From: Geotalea toluenoxydans JCM 15764
Lineage (GTDB): Bacteria > Desulfobacterota > Desulfuromonadia > Geobacterales > Geobacteraceae
Length of the DNA: 64,000 nucleotides
Direction of reading: 5' to 3'
NCBI RefSeq assembly: GCF_001311985.1
Contig: NZ_BBCJ01000016.1
Location: 53,851 to 117,850, forward strand
Part shown: positions 28,510 through 40,207 of the stretch, one piece after another
Layout of the letters: each line of letters starts with the position of its first letter
How positions within the stretch are numbered: the stretch's first letter is position 1
Made by a program: the position numbers and the translations under genes
Notes under the pieces: generated by a model
What the model was told of the DNA's origin: nothing
The model's input: the letters and a program-made list of their open reading frames with translations, nothing else
Database searches by the model: none

Positions 28510-30787
28510 CTAAATCTTGTTGATAAACACTTCCCGTGGCCTGCTGGTGCCATCTGAGGGGCCGATGATACCTTCCTGCTCCATCTTTTCGATAATGCGG
28601 GCGGCCCGATTGTAGCCGATGCGCAACCGTCGCTGGACCATGGAGATCGATGCCTGCTTTGCCTCTGCCACCAGGGCGACGGCGGCATCGTACTGGGGAT
28701 CGAGTTCTTCTTCGTCGCCACCGCTTTTCTCGTCACCGGACTTCATTTCCAGGATCGATTTTTCGTAGACCGGCTTGCCCTGCTTCTTGAGGAACTCCAC
28801 CACCCGCTGCACCTCGGCATCCGAGACGAAGGCTCCGTGGCTGCGCTGCATCTTGGAGGTGCCGGGGGGGAGGAACAGCATATCGCCGGCGCCAAGGAGC
28901 GACTCGGCGCCGTTGCCGTCGAGGATGGTGCGGGAGTCGATCTTGCTTGACACCTGGAAGGAGATACGGGCGGGGAAGTTGGCCTTGATCAGACCGGTGA
29001 TGACATCCACCGACGGGCGTTGGGTGGCGAGTATCAAATGGATGCCTGCGGCGCGGGCCATCTGGGCCAGGCGGGCGATGGATTCTTCGATTTCGCGACC
29101 GGCCACCATCATCAGGTCGGCCAGCTCGTCGACAATGACGACAATATACGGCAGGTGACCGTGGTCCAGCTCCTCGTCCTTGTCGAGGAAGGCCTGGATG
29201 GCCTCCTCTTCGTCAGCACCAAGCTCCTCCGCCTCTTCCACAACCACTGTCTCTTTGGCCAGGTTTTCCGCAAGCTCCTTTTCTTCCCGTTCCAGCTGCT
29301 TATTGTAGGAGTCGATATTGCGCACGCCCTTGTCGGACATGAGCCGGTAGCGACGTCCCATCTCCTCCACCGCCCATTTCAAGGCCAGGGACGCCTTCTT
29401 CGGGTTTGTTACCACCGGCAACAGCAGGTGGGGTATTCCCTCATAGACGGATAGCTCCAGCATCTTGGGATCGACCATGATGATGCGCACATCGTTGGGG
29501 GTCGAAGTATAAAGGAGGGAGAGAATCATGGTGTTGATGGCGACGGACTTGCCGGAGCCGGTAGCGCCGGCAACCAGCAGGTGGGGCATCTTGGCCAGAT
29601 CGGTGACCAGTGGCGCGCCGGCGACATCCTTGCCCAGGGCAAGCGGCAGTTTCATCTTGCGCTGGTGGAACTCTTCGCTGTTGAAGATTTCCCTGAGGGA
29701 AACCATCTCCCGGTCCCGGTTGGGAAGTTCGATGCCAACGACTCCTTTGCCGGGGATCGGGGCGACGATGCGGATGGAGAGGGCCTGCAGCGCCATGGAC
29801 AGGTCATCGGCCAGTCCGGCAATGCGACTCACCTTGATGCCGGGGCCCGGAGCGAATTCGTACATGGTGATGACCGGCCCGGGGCAGATTTCCACCACTT
29901 CCCCCTCGACGCCGAAATCCTTGAGCTTTTTCTCCAGCAGCCTGGCATTCATGGCCAGGGCCTCTTTATCCAGGCGCTTTTCCGTCACCTGGGGCATGTC
30001 CAGCAGGGATAGGGGCGGGGTCTGGTAGTTGCCGTCGCTCTTGACGAATTCAAAGGCTTCCTGCACGGCGGCGGCCTTTTTATCATCCTGTTTCTTTTCC
30101 TTTTTCGCCACCGGCGCCGGCACGCATAGGAGCAGGGGCCGTTTTTATCACGGGGGAGCCTGCCGGGGCGAGCTTGTTTTCCTTGTCCAGGATTTCCCTG
30201 TTCAGTGCTTTGCGCTGCCGATGACGTTCCCACTTGATTTTCATCGATTTCAGCCACCAATCGGCAAAGAGCATGAAGGAAAAGCGGGACAGGACCATGA
30301 TCGATCCGGCCAACATCGGCAGGAGGATCAGGATTGCTCCCAGCTTGCCGAAGGCGCGTTTGAGGAAGTCGGCAGTCTTGAAGCCGATCCAGCCGCCGGT
30401 CTGCACCCTCTGGCCGAGAAATTCGGTGAATTCGAGATTGAAGGCGAAGAGGGCACTTAAGGCGATGAGGAGGATGAAAAAGGCGGCAAACTTGTAGGAG
30501 CGCCAGCGCACTTCCTTATAGCGCAGGATGCGGTAGGTGATGTAGAAGAGGGCAATGGGCATACCGTAAGCGGCAAGGCCGAAAAGCTGCAGACAGGCAT
30601 CGGCCAGCTGGGCGCCGAAACGGCCCCCAAGGTTGTGGGTCTCGCCGACGGCAGAATAGCTGTTGAAGGAAAGATCGCTGCCATTGAAAGAGACGAGGGC
30701 AATGAACAGGAACAGCCCCATGGCCCCAAGGCCGATCCCTTTCATTTCGATGATCAGCTTTTCCTTTTTATCGATCTGTTGGTCCAT
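28510..30787 (-). CDS. ftsK: DNA translocase FtsK, frameshifted
   Basis: A divisome-linked motor that pumps chromosomal DNA during division. The N-terminus has about four membrane helices (residues 20-150). A short linker is followed by the RecA-like motor with Walker A VAGATGSGKSVAINTM and Walker B YIVVIVDELADLMM, then the TQRPSVDVITG arginine-finger region. A C-terminal gamma winged-helix (MVQRRLRIGYNRAARIIEKM) that reads KOPS sites completes it. The frame breaks near 30115 in the linker. The joined protein is about 759 residues, a short FtsK without the long Pro/Gln linker, like SpoIIIE. It is the end of its transcription unit. Confidence 0.93.
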
Positions 30788-30856
30788 AAACCTTCTACAT
30801 TTTTGTTTACTGGTAGGGGCAACCCCGTGTGGTTGCCCGGTTTTAGTGCGGCGCCC

Positions 30857-32530
30857 CTACATCTCCAGAACAAGCGGCAATATTACGGGACGCCGCTCGA
30901 TGGTCTTGTTGAAGAAGCGACGCAGGACCGGCGCACCTCCAGCTTGACCTCGCTCCAGTCGGCCCGTACCTCGGTGTTCACCAGCGCCAGGGTATCGACG
31001 ACAACCTTTTTGGCTTCGTCCAGGTATTCCTGGCTTTCGTCCTCGAAAACGAAACCCCGGGAAACGATGTCGGGGCCATAGATGATCTCGCCGCTCCCCT
31101 GATTGATACCGATGATGACCACCACCATGCCGTCCTCGGAGAGATGCTTGCGGTCTTTCAGCACCACGTTCCCCACATCCCCGACCCCTTTGCCGTCGAC
31201 AAAGACCCGGCCGGTTTCGATCCGATCGATAATGCAGCCTTCACCGTTACTGAAGGCGATAACGTCGCCGTTGACGGCGAGGATGCAGCGCTCCTTGGGC
31301 AGGCCGAGCCTCTGGGCCAGCTGGCCGTGCTTGACCAGGTGGCGGTATTCCCCATGGACGGGGATAAAGTAGCGGGGACGGACCAGGTTCTGCAGAAGCT
31401 TCAGCTCTTCCTGGCTGGCATGGCCGGAAACGTGCACTTCGGAAACTTTCTCGTGGTAAACCTCGCGCCGCGCCGGTAGAGGTGGTTGATCAGGTCGGAG
31501 ATGGTTTTTTCGTTGCCCGGGATAAAACGGGAGGAGAGTATGACGGTGTCCCCTTCTTCAAGCTTGATCTGCTTGTGATCATCCATGGCAATCCTGGTCA
31601 GGGCGCTCATGGGTTCTCCCTGGCTGCCGGTGGTGATCATGCAGATCTGTTCCTTGGGCAGGCGGTTCATCTCCTTCAGGTCGATGAGCAGGTCGTCGGG
31701 GATGCGCAGATAACCCAGCTCCCGGGCAATTTGGACGTTGGCGATCATGGAGCGGCCGTTAAGGAGTATCTTGCGGCCACAGCGAGCTGCGGCTTCAACA
31801 ACTTGCTGCACCCGATGAATATTGCTGGAAAAGGCGGCGACGATGACCCGCTGGGGGCAACGGGGAAAGATCTCGTCAAAGGCGTCGCCCACAAGCTTCT
31901 CCGACAGGGTGTAGCCTTCCCGCTCCACGTTGGTGGAATCGGCCATCAGGCCAGGACTCCAGCTTCTCCATAGCGGGAAAAGGTGGCCAAGTCGGTGAGC
32001 TCGCCATCCACCGGGGTCTGGTCCAGCTTGAAATCACCGGTATGAATGACAACCCCTTCCGGGGTAGCGATGGCCAGACCGCAGCCGTCGACTATGGAAT
32101 GGGCGACGCGGATAAATTCGACGCTGAACACGCCCAGGTCGACCACATCCCGCGGGCGGACCACGCGCAGATCGACCTTGTTGTCCAGCTCGTATTCCTT
32201 GAGTTTTTCCTTGACGAAGCCCAGAGTCAGGGCGGTGCCGTAGATTGGGGGATTTATCTGGCGCAGGACGAAGGGAAGTGCGCCGATATGGTCTTCATGA
32301 CCGTGGGTGAGAAGGATCGCCCGCACCTTTTCCGGACGGTCGGTAAGATAGGTGATGTCTGGAATGACGATGTCGATGCCGAGCATATCCGGCTCGGGAA
32401 ACATCAGGCCACAGTCGACGATGACGATGTCATCACCGTATTCGAAAACGGCCATGTTGAGGCCGATCTCGCCGAGACCGCCGAGGGGAATGATTTTAAG
32501 GCCGATGCTGTCGCTAATGGGTGTTTCCAT
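30857..32530 (-). CDS. rnj: Ribonuclease J, three frameshifts
   Basis: A metallo-beta-lactamase/beta-CASP RNase with 5'-exo and endonuclease activity in RNA processing. The catalytic zinc motif LLTHGHEDHIGALPF is near residue 75, followed by VIHTGDFKLDQTP. The beta-CASP part has DSTNVEREG, VIVAAFSSNIHRVQQV and TTGSQGEPMSALTRIA, and HVSGHASQEELKLL lies in the C-terminal part. Frames change near 31947, near 31420 and near 30935. The last repair restores EVRR followed by LRRFFNKTIERRPVILP, the normal C-terminus, ending at 30857. The total is about 558 residues. It lies downstream of a small anchored protein of unknown role. Confidence 0.92.
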
Positions 32531-32585
32531 GTGGTTTCAGGCTTTCTACCAGCAGGCGGCAGATACCCTGTGAAGGCATGCTCCC

Positions 32586-32984
32586 TTACTGCTTTGAAGG
32601 TTGTTTTAGTAGTTGGTCTATTTTTATTTCGCAGCGGTTGATCCACTCACTGCCGGGAGCGGTCAATCCTCTTACTGCATAAAAGGAACTGCGCAGGGAA
32701 CGATAGGCGATCAGCGCCCTGGGGATATTACCCCTTCCTTCGGCTTCCTGGCCGATGCTCCAGAGCTTTTCGGCGGCCTTGTCTACCAGGCTGCTTGCCG
32801 GCGTGTACATGTGAATGGCCGACTCGAAGCCGGCAATGGCGGCAACGGCATCGCCGGCGGCCAGTGCCTTCTCTCCCTTGGCGAATTGCACGTGCTGACG
32901 ATAGAGGGTGTTGCCCCAGAGGAGGATGACAGCGATGACGGCGATGACGGCGATGTTGACCGCTATGGTTTTAGCTTTTTCCAT
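32586..32984 (-). CDS. Small membrane-anchored helical protein, unknown
   Basis: A 132-residue intact protein with one N-terminal transmembrane helix (about residues 8-24), a short linker and a helical domain. In that domain, KGEKALAAGDAVAAIAGFESAIHMY resembles a single tetratricopeptide-like repeat; TPR-like helices continue to about residue 100. I recognise no named family. It sits between rnj and the small two-helix protein, with the plsC gene upstream on the same strand, so it is probably co-transcribed with them. Function unknown. Confidence 0.6.
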   Translation of the reverse strand: MEKAKTIAVNIAVIAVIAVILLWGNTLYRQHVQFAKGEKALAAGDAVAAIAGFESAIHMYTPASSLVDKAAEKLWSIGQEAEGRGNIPRALIAYRSLRSSFYAVRGLTAPGSEWINRCEIKIDQLLKQPSKQ

Positions 32985-32992
32985 TACACACC

Positions 32993-33178
32993 TTATCCCT
33001 GAAAAAATCCGGGTACTGCAACGAGCAGTGCCCCCAGGAGAGCGGATATCAGGCCGATAAGGGCCACCAGGGCCGCGAGGATGTCAAAGGGGAATCTCAG
33101 ACGGTGGGCTGCCTGCAGGCCCCAGCCAATTGCGAGCAGCCCGGCGACAATTATTATCCAGTGAACAATCGGTGTCAT
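32993..33178 (-). CDS. Small two-helix membrane protein, unknown
   Basis: About 61 residues from the ATG at 33178. It has two transmembrane helices (IVHWIIIVAGLLAIGWGL and ALVALIGLISALLGALLVAV) and little else. The preceding plsC stop is 1-2 bp away, which is close enough for coupled translation. The longer reading from 33199 would run into plsC and is less likely. Its neighbours are plsC and the anchored helical protein. No family is recognised; a small envelope or membrane-complex partner is possible. Confidence 0.55.
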   Translation of the reverse strand: MTPIVHWIIIVAGLLAIGWGLQAAHRLRFPFDILAALVALIGLISALLGALLVAVPGFFQG

Positions 33179-33179
33179 A

Positions 33180-33878
33180 TCACTCCAGCCCCGCGGCAAT
33201 GGCCAGCCTTACCTGCTCCATCAACTGCGCCTGATCCTTGTCCTGACCCGTGGCAGTGGCCACCGGCCTGGCAAAACTGATCCGCAGGGTGCCGGGATAG
33301 AGCTCGATGCGGTTGCGGGGGTTGATCTTCATGCTGCCGTTGATGGTGAAGGGGAGGATCGGCACCCCTGCCTTGGCTGCCAGGAGAAATCCTCCACGCT
33401 TGAAGGGGAGCAGGTTACCGTCTTTGGTGCGCGTGCCTTCGGGAAAAACAACTACGCTGCTGCCGCTTCTGATGCGCTCAGCGGCGGCATTCATGCTTTT
33501 AAGGGCGCGCCGGCCGTCGCTCCTGTCCAGGGGAATGTAACCAGCCCGCCGCATGGCTTCGCCGAACAACGGTATGGCAAAAAGCTCCTTTTTGGCTATC
33601 CAGGAAAACCGCCTGGGAATGGCCAGAGAGAGGGCAAGGATATCGAAGTTGCCCTGGTGGTTGCCCATGAAAATCAGCGGTCCGTCGCCGGGGACATTTT
33701 CCAGCCCTTCAACTTCAATCTTTATCCCGGCAAGGCTTAAACCCCATCGACTCCAGAAGCGGGAGCATTTGTGAGCAAAGGCGCCGGTTGCGTCGAACAA
33801 GGTGCCGGCAATGGCGGTAATGCTGCACGATAAGGTGAACGGTACAAAGAACAGTAGGTATAGATAGGCGCGCAGCAT
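33180..33878 (-). CDS. plsC: 1-acyl-sn-glycerol-3-phosphate acyltransferase (PlsC family)
   Basis: A 232-residue membrane-bound acyltransferase of phospholipid synthesis. The catalytic H(x)4D motif is in MGNHQGNFDIL (about residue 72). The substrate-binding VVFPEGTRTKDG block is near residue 142, and the PFTINGSMKINP region follows. N-terminal hydrophobic residues 1-25 anchor it. It is intact and leads a unit of plsC, two small membrane proteins and RNase J. Substrate specificity (lysophosphatidate or another lysolipid) cannot be told. Confidence 0.87.
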   Translation of the reverse strand: MLRAYLYLLFFVPFTLSCSITAIAGTLFDATGAFAHKCSRFWSRWGLSLAGIKIEVEGLENVPGDGPLIFMGNHQGNFDILALSLAIPRRFSWIAKKELFAIPLFGEAMRRAGYIPLDRSDGRRALKSMNAAAERIRSGSSVVVFPEGTRTKDGNLLPFKRGGFLLAAKAGVPILPFTINGSMKINPRNRIELYPGTLRISFARPVATATGQDKDQAQLMEQVRLAIAAGLE

Positions 33879-34746
<868 letters not shown>

Positions 34747-34768
34747 TCGTCAGGATTCCATAAAATGT

Positions 34769-34805
34769 AAAAAAGCTGCAGATCTTTCCGTCTGCGGCTT
34801 TTTTT
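34769..34805 (+). terminator. Terminator of ssb
   Basis: AAAAAAGCTGCAGA pairs with TCTGCGGCTTTTTTT (one bulge) around an 8-nt loop and is followed by T's. It starts about 20 bp after the ssb stop. Confidence 0.85.
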
Positions 34806-35153
34806 GCCTGTTTATCTGCTTTTATAGGCGCAGTCAATCCTCAACCGCCGCAACACAGGCTGAACCAGCACCGAGAACTTGGGCTGGTTCAATTTGGTTC
34901 TTCCGGTCTGGGTGGGCAGCCATAGGTGCAGTATAACAAAGGCAGCAGGTGACTTCCCTGGGCATTCTCGATTAAATTTGTCTTAAATGGCGCTATTCCT
35001 CCCTTTATATCCATTCAAAATCACAAGTGTTTGCAGCCAACTGTAAAGAATATTTACACCCATGCCAGTATAAGCCGCTGATATTTTTATTGATTTATCC
35101 ATAAATCTGCCGTAGAGGTGGTGAACCTTAATTAGAATCGAAAAGGCAAAAAT

Positions 35154-35230
35154 CAGTGTCTCGTGCGGTTAGTTCTCTGCAGGAATTTCGAGGGATTTTG
35201 GTCCCGGCAAGGCGCGGCGACGCAGGCCTA
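35154..35230 (+). repeat. Partial copy of a dispersed repeat upstream of the HD-GYP gene
   Basis: These 77 bp (starting CAGTGTCTCGTGCGG) match almost base for base the reverse complement of 36945-37022, on the other side of the HD-GYP gene. Similarity stops after GGCCTA. The rest of the gap 34806-35280 holds nothing I recognise, except that the 35 bp after the repeat read like the end of a coding region (AYNDKVLSVKA then stop), perhaps a gene remnant. Confidence 0.7.
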
Positions 35231-35280
35231 CAACGACAAGGTGCTGTCGGTAAAGGCTTGAAGGGGGGATAACGGGTTAC

Positions 35281-36738
35281 ATGTCAACGCAGAGCAAACC
35301 TAAAGAGATTATTTCCACCCTGTTACGGCACCCTCTGTTACGTTCCATTTGGATTGTCTGTTTAACCGTGGCAACACTGCTGCCGACTTACAGTACCGCA
35401 TTCATTATGCCGCAGTTTGTTGACCAGTTGACGAGCAACATCGAAAGCGATGCCCGGCGGACGGCTCGAAATATTGCATCCCTATTGCCACTGACGACGG
35501 AACCCCTTGGGAGGCAGCATATCACGAGCAGTTTTCATGCTGATCTGCATCAGGCAATGTTGGACTTCGAGATAGCGGACATCAGGATTTTCAGCGCCAA
35601 TGGGGAAGTAATCTTTTCGACCAGATCGAAGGACATGGGCAAGATGAACACCCTTGGCTATTTCCGGAACAGGGTGGCCAAGGGCGAAGTTTATTCAAAA
35701 ATAAGGTCGAAGGAGGGGAGGTCGTCAGAAGGAGATTTTCTCACACGGGATGTGGCTGAAGTATACGTCCCTCTTATGTCCGGCAACGTATTCAGGGGTG
35801 CCTTCGAGATTTATTACGATGTTACCGATCGACATAAAGCCATGAAACAACTGTTGTTCAGGTCCTCTTTCATGCTCTATTTCATCGCCTTTCTGGTCCT
35901 GATCCTGTCGGGATCTGCCCTGTACAAGGCAAGCAGTGCCATAGTGCAGCGCGACAGAGCGGAAAGGCTACTCCAGGAAGCGAATCAGTGCCTAGAAGCG
36001 CGGGTGAGCGAACAGACACATGAGATCCTTGTCACACAACGGATTTCCATTGAAGCCCTGGCCAGCCTTGCCGAATTTTACGATCCGGAAACGGGAGAGC
36101 ATCTGGCTCGTATCCAGGAGTACACGGCGCTTCTGGTTTCGTACCTGGAAGAAAGCTCGGCCTATTCCTTCTACATAAGGGAAAGGCCCGGTTATGTCGC
36201 AGATTTGGAGCTTGCCTCGCTGCTCCATGATGTGGGCAAAACGGCCATATCGAAGGATATTCTCCTGAAGGCTGCAAAGCTTGACCCACTTGAGTTCGAG
36301 CAGATAAAACAGCACACGGTAGTTGCGGGCGAAGTGCTGTTGAAGGCGAATAGCGTGTTTGTTGAAACTTTCAAAAAGGACAGCTACCTGGCTCTGGCCC
36401 GCGACATCGCAGTCCATCACCATGAGCGATGGGATGGCAAAGGTTACCCCCTTGGACTTGAAGGGGAAGCAATCCCCCTTTCGGCGCGAATCATCGCCCT
36501 GGTCGATGTCTACGACGCTCTAAGAACCAGAAGGCCTTATAAGAATGCCTGGTCTCACGAGGACACGGTCAAGGAGATCGCAAGACAAAAGGGCAGACAA
36601 TTCGATCCCCACCTGGTCGATGCATTCCTGGCCATTGAGAAAGAATTCAACCTTGTTTCATCCCGTCACACGGTCGATGAGCCGCAGTATTTTGCAGAGT
36701 GTGCCATATCCTCTGCGCCGGGCGTGGCTGCACTCTGA
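35281..36738 (+). CDS. Membrane sensor with HD-GYP cyclic-di-GMP phosphodiesterase domain
   Basis: A 485-residue intact protein. One N-terminal helix (about residues 22-45) and one near residue 205 flank a periplasmic sensor region. A coiled coil (RDRAERLLQEANQCLEARVS) then leads to the HD-GYP domain: LASLLHDVGKTAIS, HHHERWDGKGYPLGL and RIIALVDVYDALRTRRPYK, with the complete metal and GYP motifs. HD-GYP enzymes degrade c-di-GMP to GMP or pGpG. The gene lies between two inverted copies of a dispersed repeat, and is followed by the KaiC-like ATPase gene across a 400-bp repeat-bearing gap. Confidence 0.92.
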   Translation: MSTQSKPKEIISTLLRHPLLRSIWIVCLTVATLLPTYSTAFIMPQFVDQLTSNIESDARRTARNIASLLPLTTEPLGRQHITSSFHADLHQAMLDFEIADIRIFSANGEVIFSTRSKDMGKMNTLGYFRNRVAKGEVYSKIRSKEGRSSEGDFLTRDVAEVYVPLMSGNVFRGAFEIYYDVTDRHKAMKQLLFRSSFMLYFIAFLVLILSGSALYKASSAIVQRDRAERLLQEANQCLEARVSEQTHEILVTQRISIEALASLAEFYDPETGEHLARIQEYTALLVSYLEESSAYSFYIRERPGYVADLELASLLHDVGKTAISKDILLKAAKLDPLEFEQIKQHTVVAGEVLLKANSVFVETFKKDSYLALARDIAVHHHERWDGKGYPLGLEGEAIPLSARIIALVDVYDALRTRRPYKNAWSHEDTVKEIARQKGRQFDPHLVDAFLAIEKEFNLVSSRHTVDEPQYFAECAISSAPGVAAL

Positions 36739-36855
36739 AGGGTGAAAATAAAGAGGCGCGGCTGCAGCTTACCGAGATCCAATTGCAGAATCCCTTGCCG
36801 TGTTCTCAAATTTCCGGAAATCCGGCCTCGATTTCTCATCCTCTCCCTACAGTCC

Positions 36856-37022
36856 CTAGTGTCACGTGCGCTAATTCTTTCCTGATAATTTCGGGGTCTT
36901 TTGGCCCCCGGCTGTGTTGTGGCTCCTTGGCTTAAGCTCCTGCTAGGCCTGCGTCGCCGCGCCTTGCCGGGAACCAAAATCCCTCGAAATTCTTGCAGAG
37001 AACTAACCGCACGGGACACTAG
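36856..37022. repeat. MITE-like element with inverted terminal repeats
   Basis: A 167-bp element whose two ends are inverted copies of each other. The left end, CTAGTGTCACGTGCGCTAAT, faces a right end that, reverse-complemented, reads CTAGTGTCCCGTGCGGTTAG, and similarity continues inward for about 55 bp. No gene is inside. The right half is also nearly identical, inverted, to the 77 bp at 35154-35230. It sits in the 409-bp gap 36739-37147, which otherwise holds nothing clear. It may be a non-autonomous transposon or an intergenic repeat family. Confidence 0.7.
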
Positions 37023-37147
37023 CTGCATAAGTTGACCCCCCATGAATCGGCTCTATACTTTTTACAAGTGATGTTGTGCAAGGCTCAAGGCGGGTGAAGG
37101 AGGACCGATTGTTCAGCCGGCGTCCAGGTCCGACAAAAGGAGGCTGC

Positions 37148-38613
37148 ATGGAAGAAAAAACTTCTTCAGCGCTCGTACCGACCGGCGTCCCCGGCCTTGA
37201 CGACATCCTACGGAGGGGCCTGACTGAGGGGAAGATGTACCTCCTCTCCGGCAGCCCCGGGACAGGAAAAACAACCTTTTCGCTACAATTCATCACGGAA
37301 GGGATCTCCAGGGGGGAACGCTGCCTTTATATCACCGTCGGGAGCGCCGGAGAGGATTTTGTTGCCCTGGCAAAAGCCTGCAGCGTATTCCTCGATCCAG
37401 ACCTTTTCAGCCTCCATTCTGTCCAGATCAGCGGGGATATCCTGGGTGGGCCGGAGCAGAGGATCTTTCACTCGGCGGAAGCGGAGCCGGCCGGCGCCAT
37501 TAACGACCTACTGACTGAGATCAGACGGGTGCGACCGAAGCGTCTGGTTATCGATTCAATGTCGGACCTGCGGCTCCTTTCGGACGACCTGGTAGCTTAC
37601 CGCCGCCTGGTGCTGGCCATGCGACGGGAGTTGGGCGCCGGAGACTGTACTGTCATCCTTACCAATAATATCGGTCAAAGCGAATTAGATGCGCACCTGG
37701 AGACCATCTGCCACGGGGTCATTCGTCTGGAGCAGGTGGTGCTCGGTTATGGCCCGGTAAGGAGGAGGCTTCTCGTCCTAAAAGAGAGAGGGAGAGCCTA
37801 TCGAAGCGGCTGGCATGACTTCAAGATCGAAACGGCAGGTATTCGTGTCTTCCCAGCCTTGATCGCCGGGGAACATCGACAAAAAGCGCGAGGGGAACAG
37901 GTTGACAGTGGCAACAAAAATCTGGATCTCCTTTTTGACGGCGGATTGGACAGGGGAAGCACTACGGTGATCATAGGGGCTTCAGGGACCGGGAAAACGA
38001 CGATTGCCAACCTGTATGCTGTAGCTGCAGCCAGAAGAGGCGAGCACGTGGCGGTGTATCTCTTCGACGAGACAGATGAGTCATACCGGGAACGCGCCGA
38101 GGGGCTCGGCTTGGGGGTGGACAGTCTCGTTAACAGGGGACTGATGACACTCCGCCAGATAAATGTGGCAGAATTCTCCAGGGGAGAATTTACTGCCATG
38201 CTTATCCGGGAAGTGGAGGAGAACGGTGCCCAGATCGTTGTTATCGATACGCTGAGCGGCTATGCCAGTGCCATGCCCGACGAAAAGTATCTGATCATCC
38301 AGCTTCACGAGCTGTTGACCTATCTGTGTCAAAAGGGGGTAACAACGATCCTCACCGTGGAGCAGCACGGCCTATTTGGCAGCCTGGCGACGGAAGTGGA
38401 GAATGTCAGTTATCTGGCGGACTCGATTCTGCTCATCCGCTTTTTTGAATTGCGTGGAGAAATCAGGCGTGCGATCTCAGTAGTCAAGAGGAGGAGAGGC
38501 AAACATGAGAAAACGATACGGGAACTGACCTTTTCCGCCGAAGGATCGTCATCGGCAATACCCTGCTTGAAATGCAGGGGGTATTGACAGGAGTCCCCAT
38601 CCTTGGCGTATAG
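37148..38613 (+). CDS. KaiC-like double-RecA ATPase, frameshifted at the end
   Basis: About 488 residues with two tandem KaiC/RadA-type ATPase domains. Walker A motifs are GSPGTGKTTF (residues 35-44) and GASGTGKTTI (near 277), and Walker B-like strands are RLVIDSMSDL and QIVVIDTLSG. The start at 37148 follows an AAGGAGG site; the open frame begins earlier without one. A missing G near 38541 changes the C-terminus; repaired, it reads EGIVIGNTLLEMQGVLTG and stops at 38613. No KaiA or KaiB is present. Such KaiC-like proteins beside kinases are considered signal transducers rather than clock components. The next gene overlaps its end by about 10 bp. Confidence 0.85.
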
Positions 38614-40126
38614 CAGCGGAGGCACAGACGGCGGCAAAAACGAGCAGGTGATTCTGCTCCTGGCGGAGAGCGGGATGCCGGGTCCATTCCACTGGTGCTG
38701 GACAGGGTCGGCGTGAGTTCAGTAGTGTGCGCAACAGCGGAAGAGATCGGCTCAGAAATAGACAGGGGGGTCGGAGCACTTCTTATGGAAGAGGAAATGC
38801 TCTCCCCGTCCATAAAAGAATGTCTGGTGCGGACACTGGACCATCAGCCCCCTGGTCGGAGTTGCCGATCATTGTCCTGCTGCGTCCTGGGCCGGAGACA
38901 GAGGTTTCCCGGGACGCGCTGTTCCTGCCGGGGGATGTCACCCTCGTCGAACGGCCTGTGCGCGTGAACACCCTGGTGGCAATCGTCCGCTCGGCTCTGC
39001 GAAGCCGCCGTCGCCAGTATCTGATGCGGGACCAGTTGCGGGCACTGGAGGAATCGGAAACTCGTTATCGTACCCTCTTTGATTCCATGGATGAAGGCTT
39101 CTGTATCATCGAGGTCGTATTCGATGGGAACGAAAAGCCAACGGACTATCGCTTCCTGGTGACCAATCCGGCATTCGAAAAACAGACGAGCCTCAGCAAT
39201 GTTCAAGGGAAAAGGGTGCGCGAGCTTCTCCCTGAGCTGGAAGAGCATTGGTTTGAAATCTATTGCCGGGTCGCTTTGACGGGCGAGCCGGCTCGCTTTC
39301 AGCGCCGGGCAGAACAGCTGCAGCGCTGGTATGACGTGTACGCCTTTCGTTTCAAGCAACCGGAGAAGAGGCAGGTGGCAATCCTTTTCAACGACATCAC
39401 GGAAAGCAAACGGGCGGAGGAAGAGCGAGAGCGTCTCGTTGCCGACCTGGAGCACTCGAATCGGGAACTGCAGCAATTTGCCCACGCCGCATCCCACGAT
39501 CTCCAGGAGCCGTTGCGGATGGTATCGAGCTACATGCAGCTCCTGCAGAGAAAATATGGCGGCAAACTGGACGAGACGGCGGACACCTACATTCACTATG
39601 CCGTTGATGGTACCAGAAGAATGCAGAGCCTCATCGAAGGGCTGCTGAAATACTCCCGCATCGGCCGGGCCGACTTCGCCTGGGTAGATACCAATAAGAG
39701 CTTTGCAGATGCGACGGCCAATCTGGCCACTGCGATAGAAGAGAGCCAGGCAGAAGTTACCAGTACCAGGCTCCCTACCATCTGGGGCGATGCAACCCAG
39801 ATGCTCCAGTTGATGCAAAACCTGATCAGCAATGGCCTCAAGTACAGGAAACCGGACGTGCATCCCCATGTTTTTGTCACGGCAGAACTGGGAGCGCAAG
39901 AATGGTTATTCTCCGTTCGGGACAACGGGATCGGCATAAAACAGGAGGATTTTGACAAAATTTTCCAGATATTTCAGCGGTTGCATACCCAAGAGGAATA
40001 CTCCGGAACGGGAATCGGTCTGGCTTCCTGCAAAAAAATCATCGAACAGCATCAGGGCCGGATCTGGTTGGAGTCAACCCCTGGGGAAGGAACCACGTTT
40101 TCTTCACCATTCCGCAGAAAATATAA
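38603..40126 (+). CDS. Histidine kinase with receiver-like N-terminus and PAS domain, several frameshifts
   Basis: About 508 residues after repair of at least three breaks (near 38665, 38850 and 40102). I start it at a TTG at 38603 overlapping the KaiC-like gene, which is tentative. The first 120 residues resemble a degenerate receiver (QVILLLAESG ... LPIIVLLRPG), without a clear phospho-acceptor Asp. A PAS domain (ESETRYRTLFDSMDEGFCII), then HisKA with the histidine in FAHAASHDLQEPLRMV, and HATPase motifs (LISNGLKYR, RDNGIGI, GTGIGLASCKKI) follow. The repaired end is FFTIPQKI. It is in the same cluster as the KaiC-like ATPase and is probably its partner. Confidence 0.8.
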
Positions 40127-40207
40127 TCAGCTCAGCCCCCGCTGCATTGCGTTTCCCCTGCCAAATACAATTAGTAAATATAAAAAAATGCTGATATAAA
40201 CATTATC

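Noticed and set aside
37148..38613. A circadian clock operon
   Set aside because: No KaiA or KaiB, and the neighbours are kinases; KaiC-like proteins of this kind are widespread signalling ATPases.
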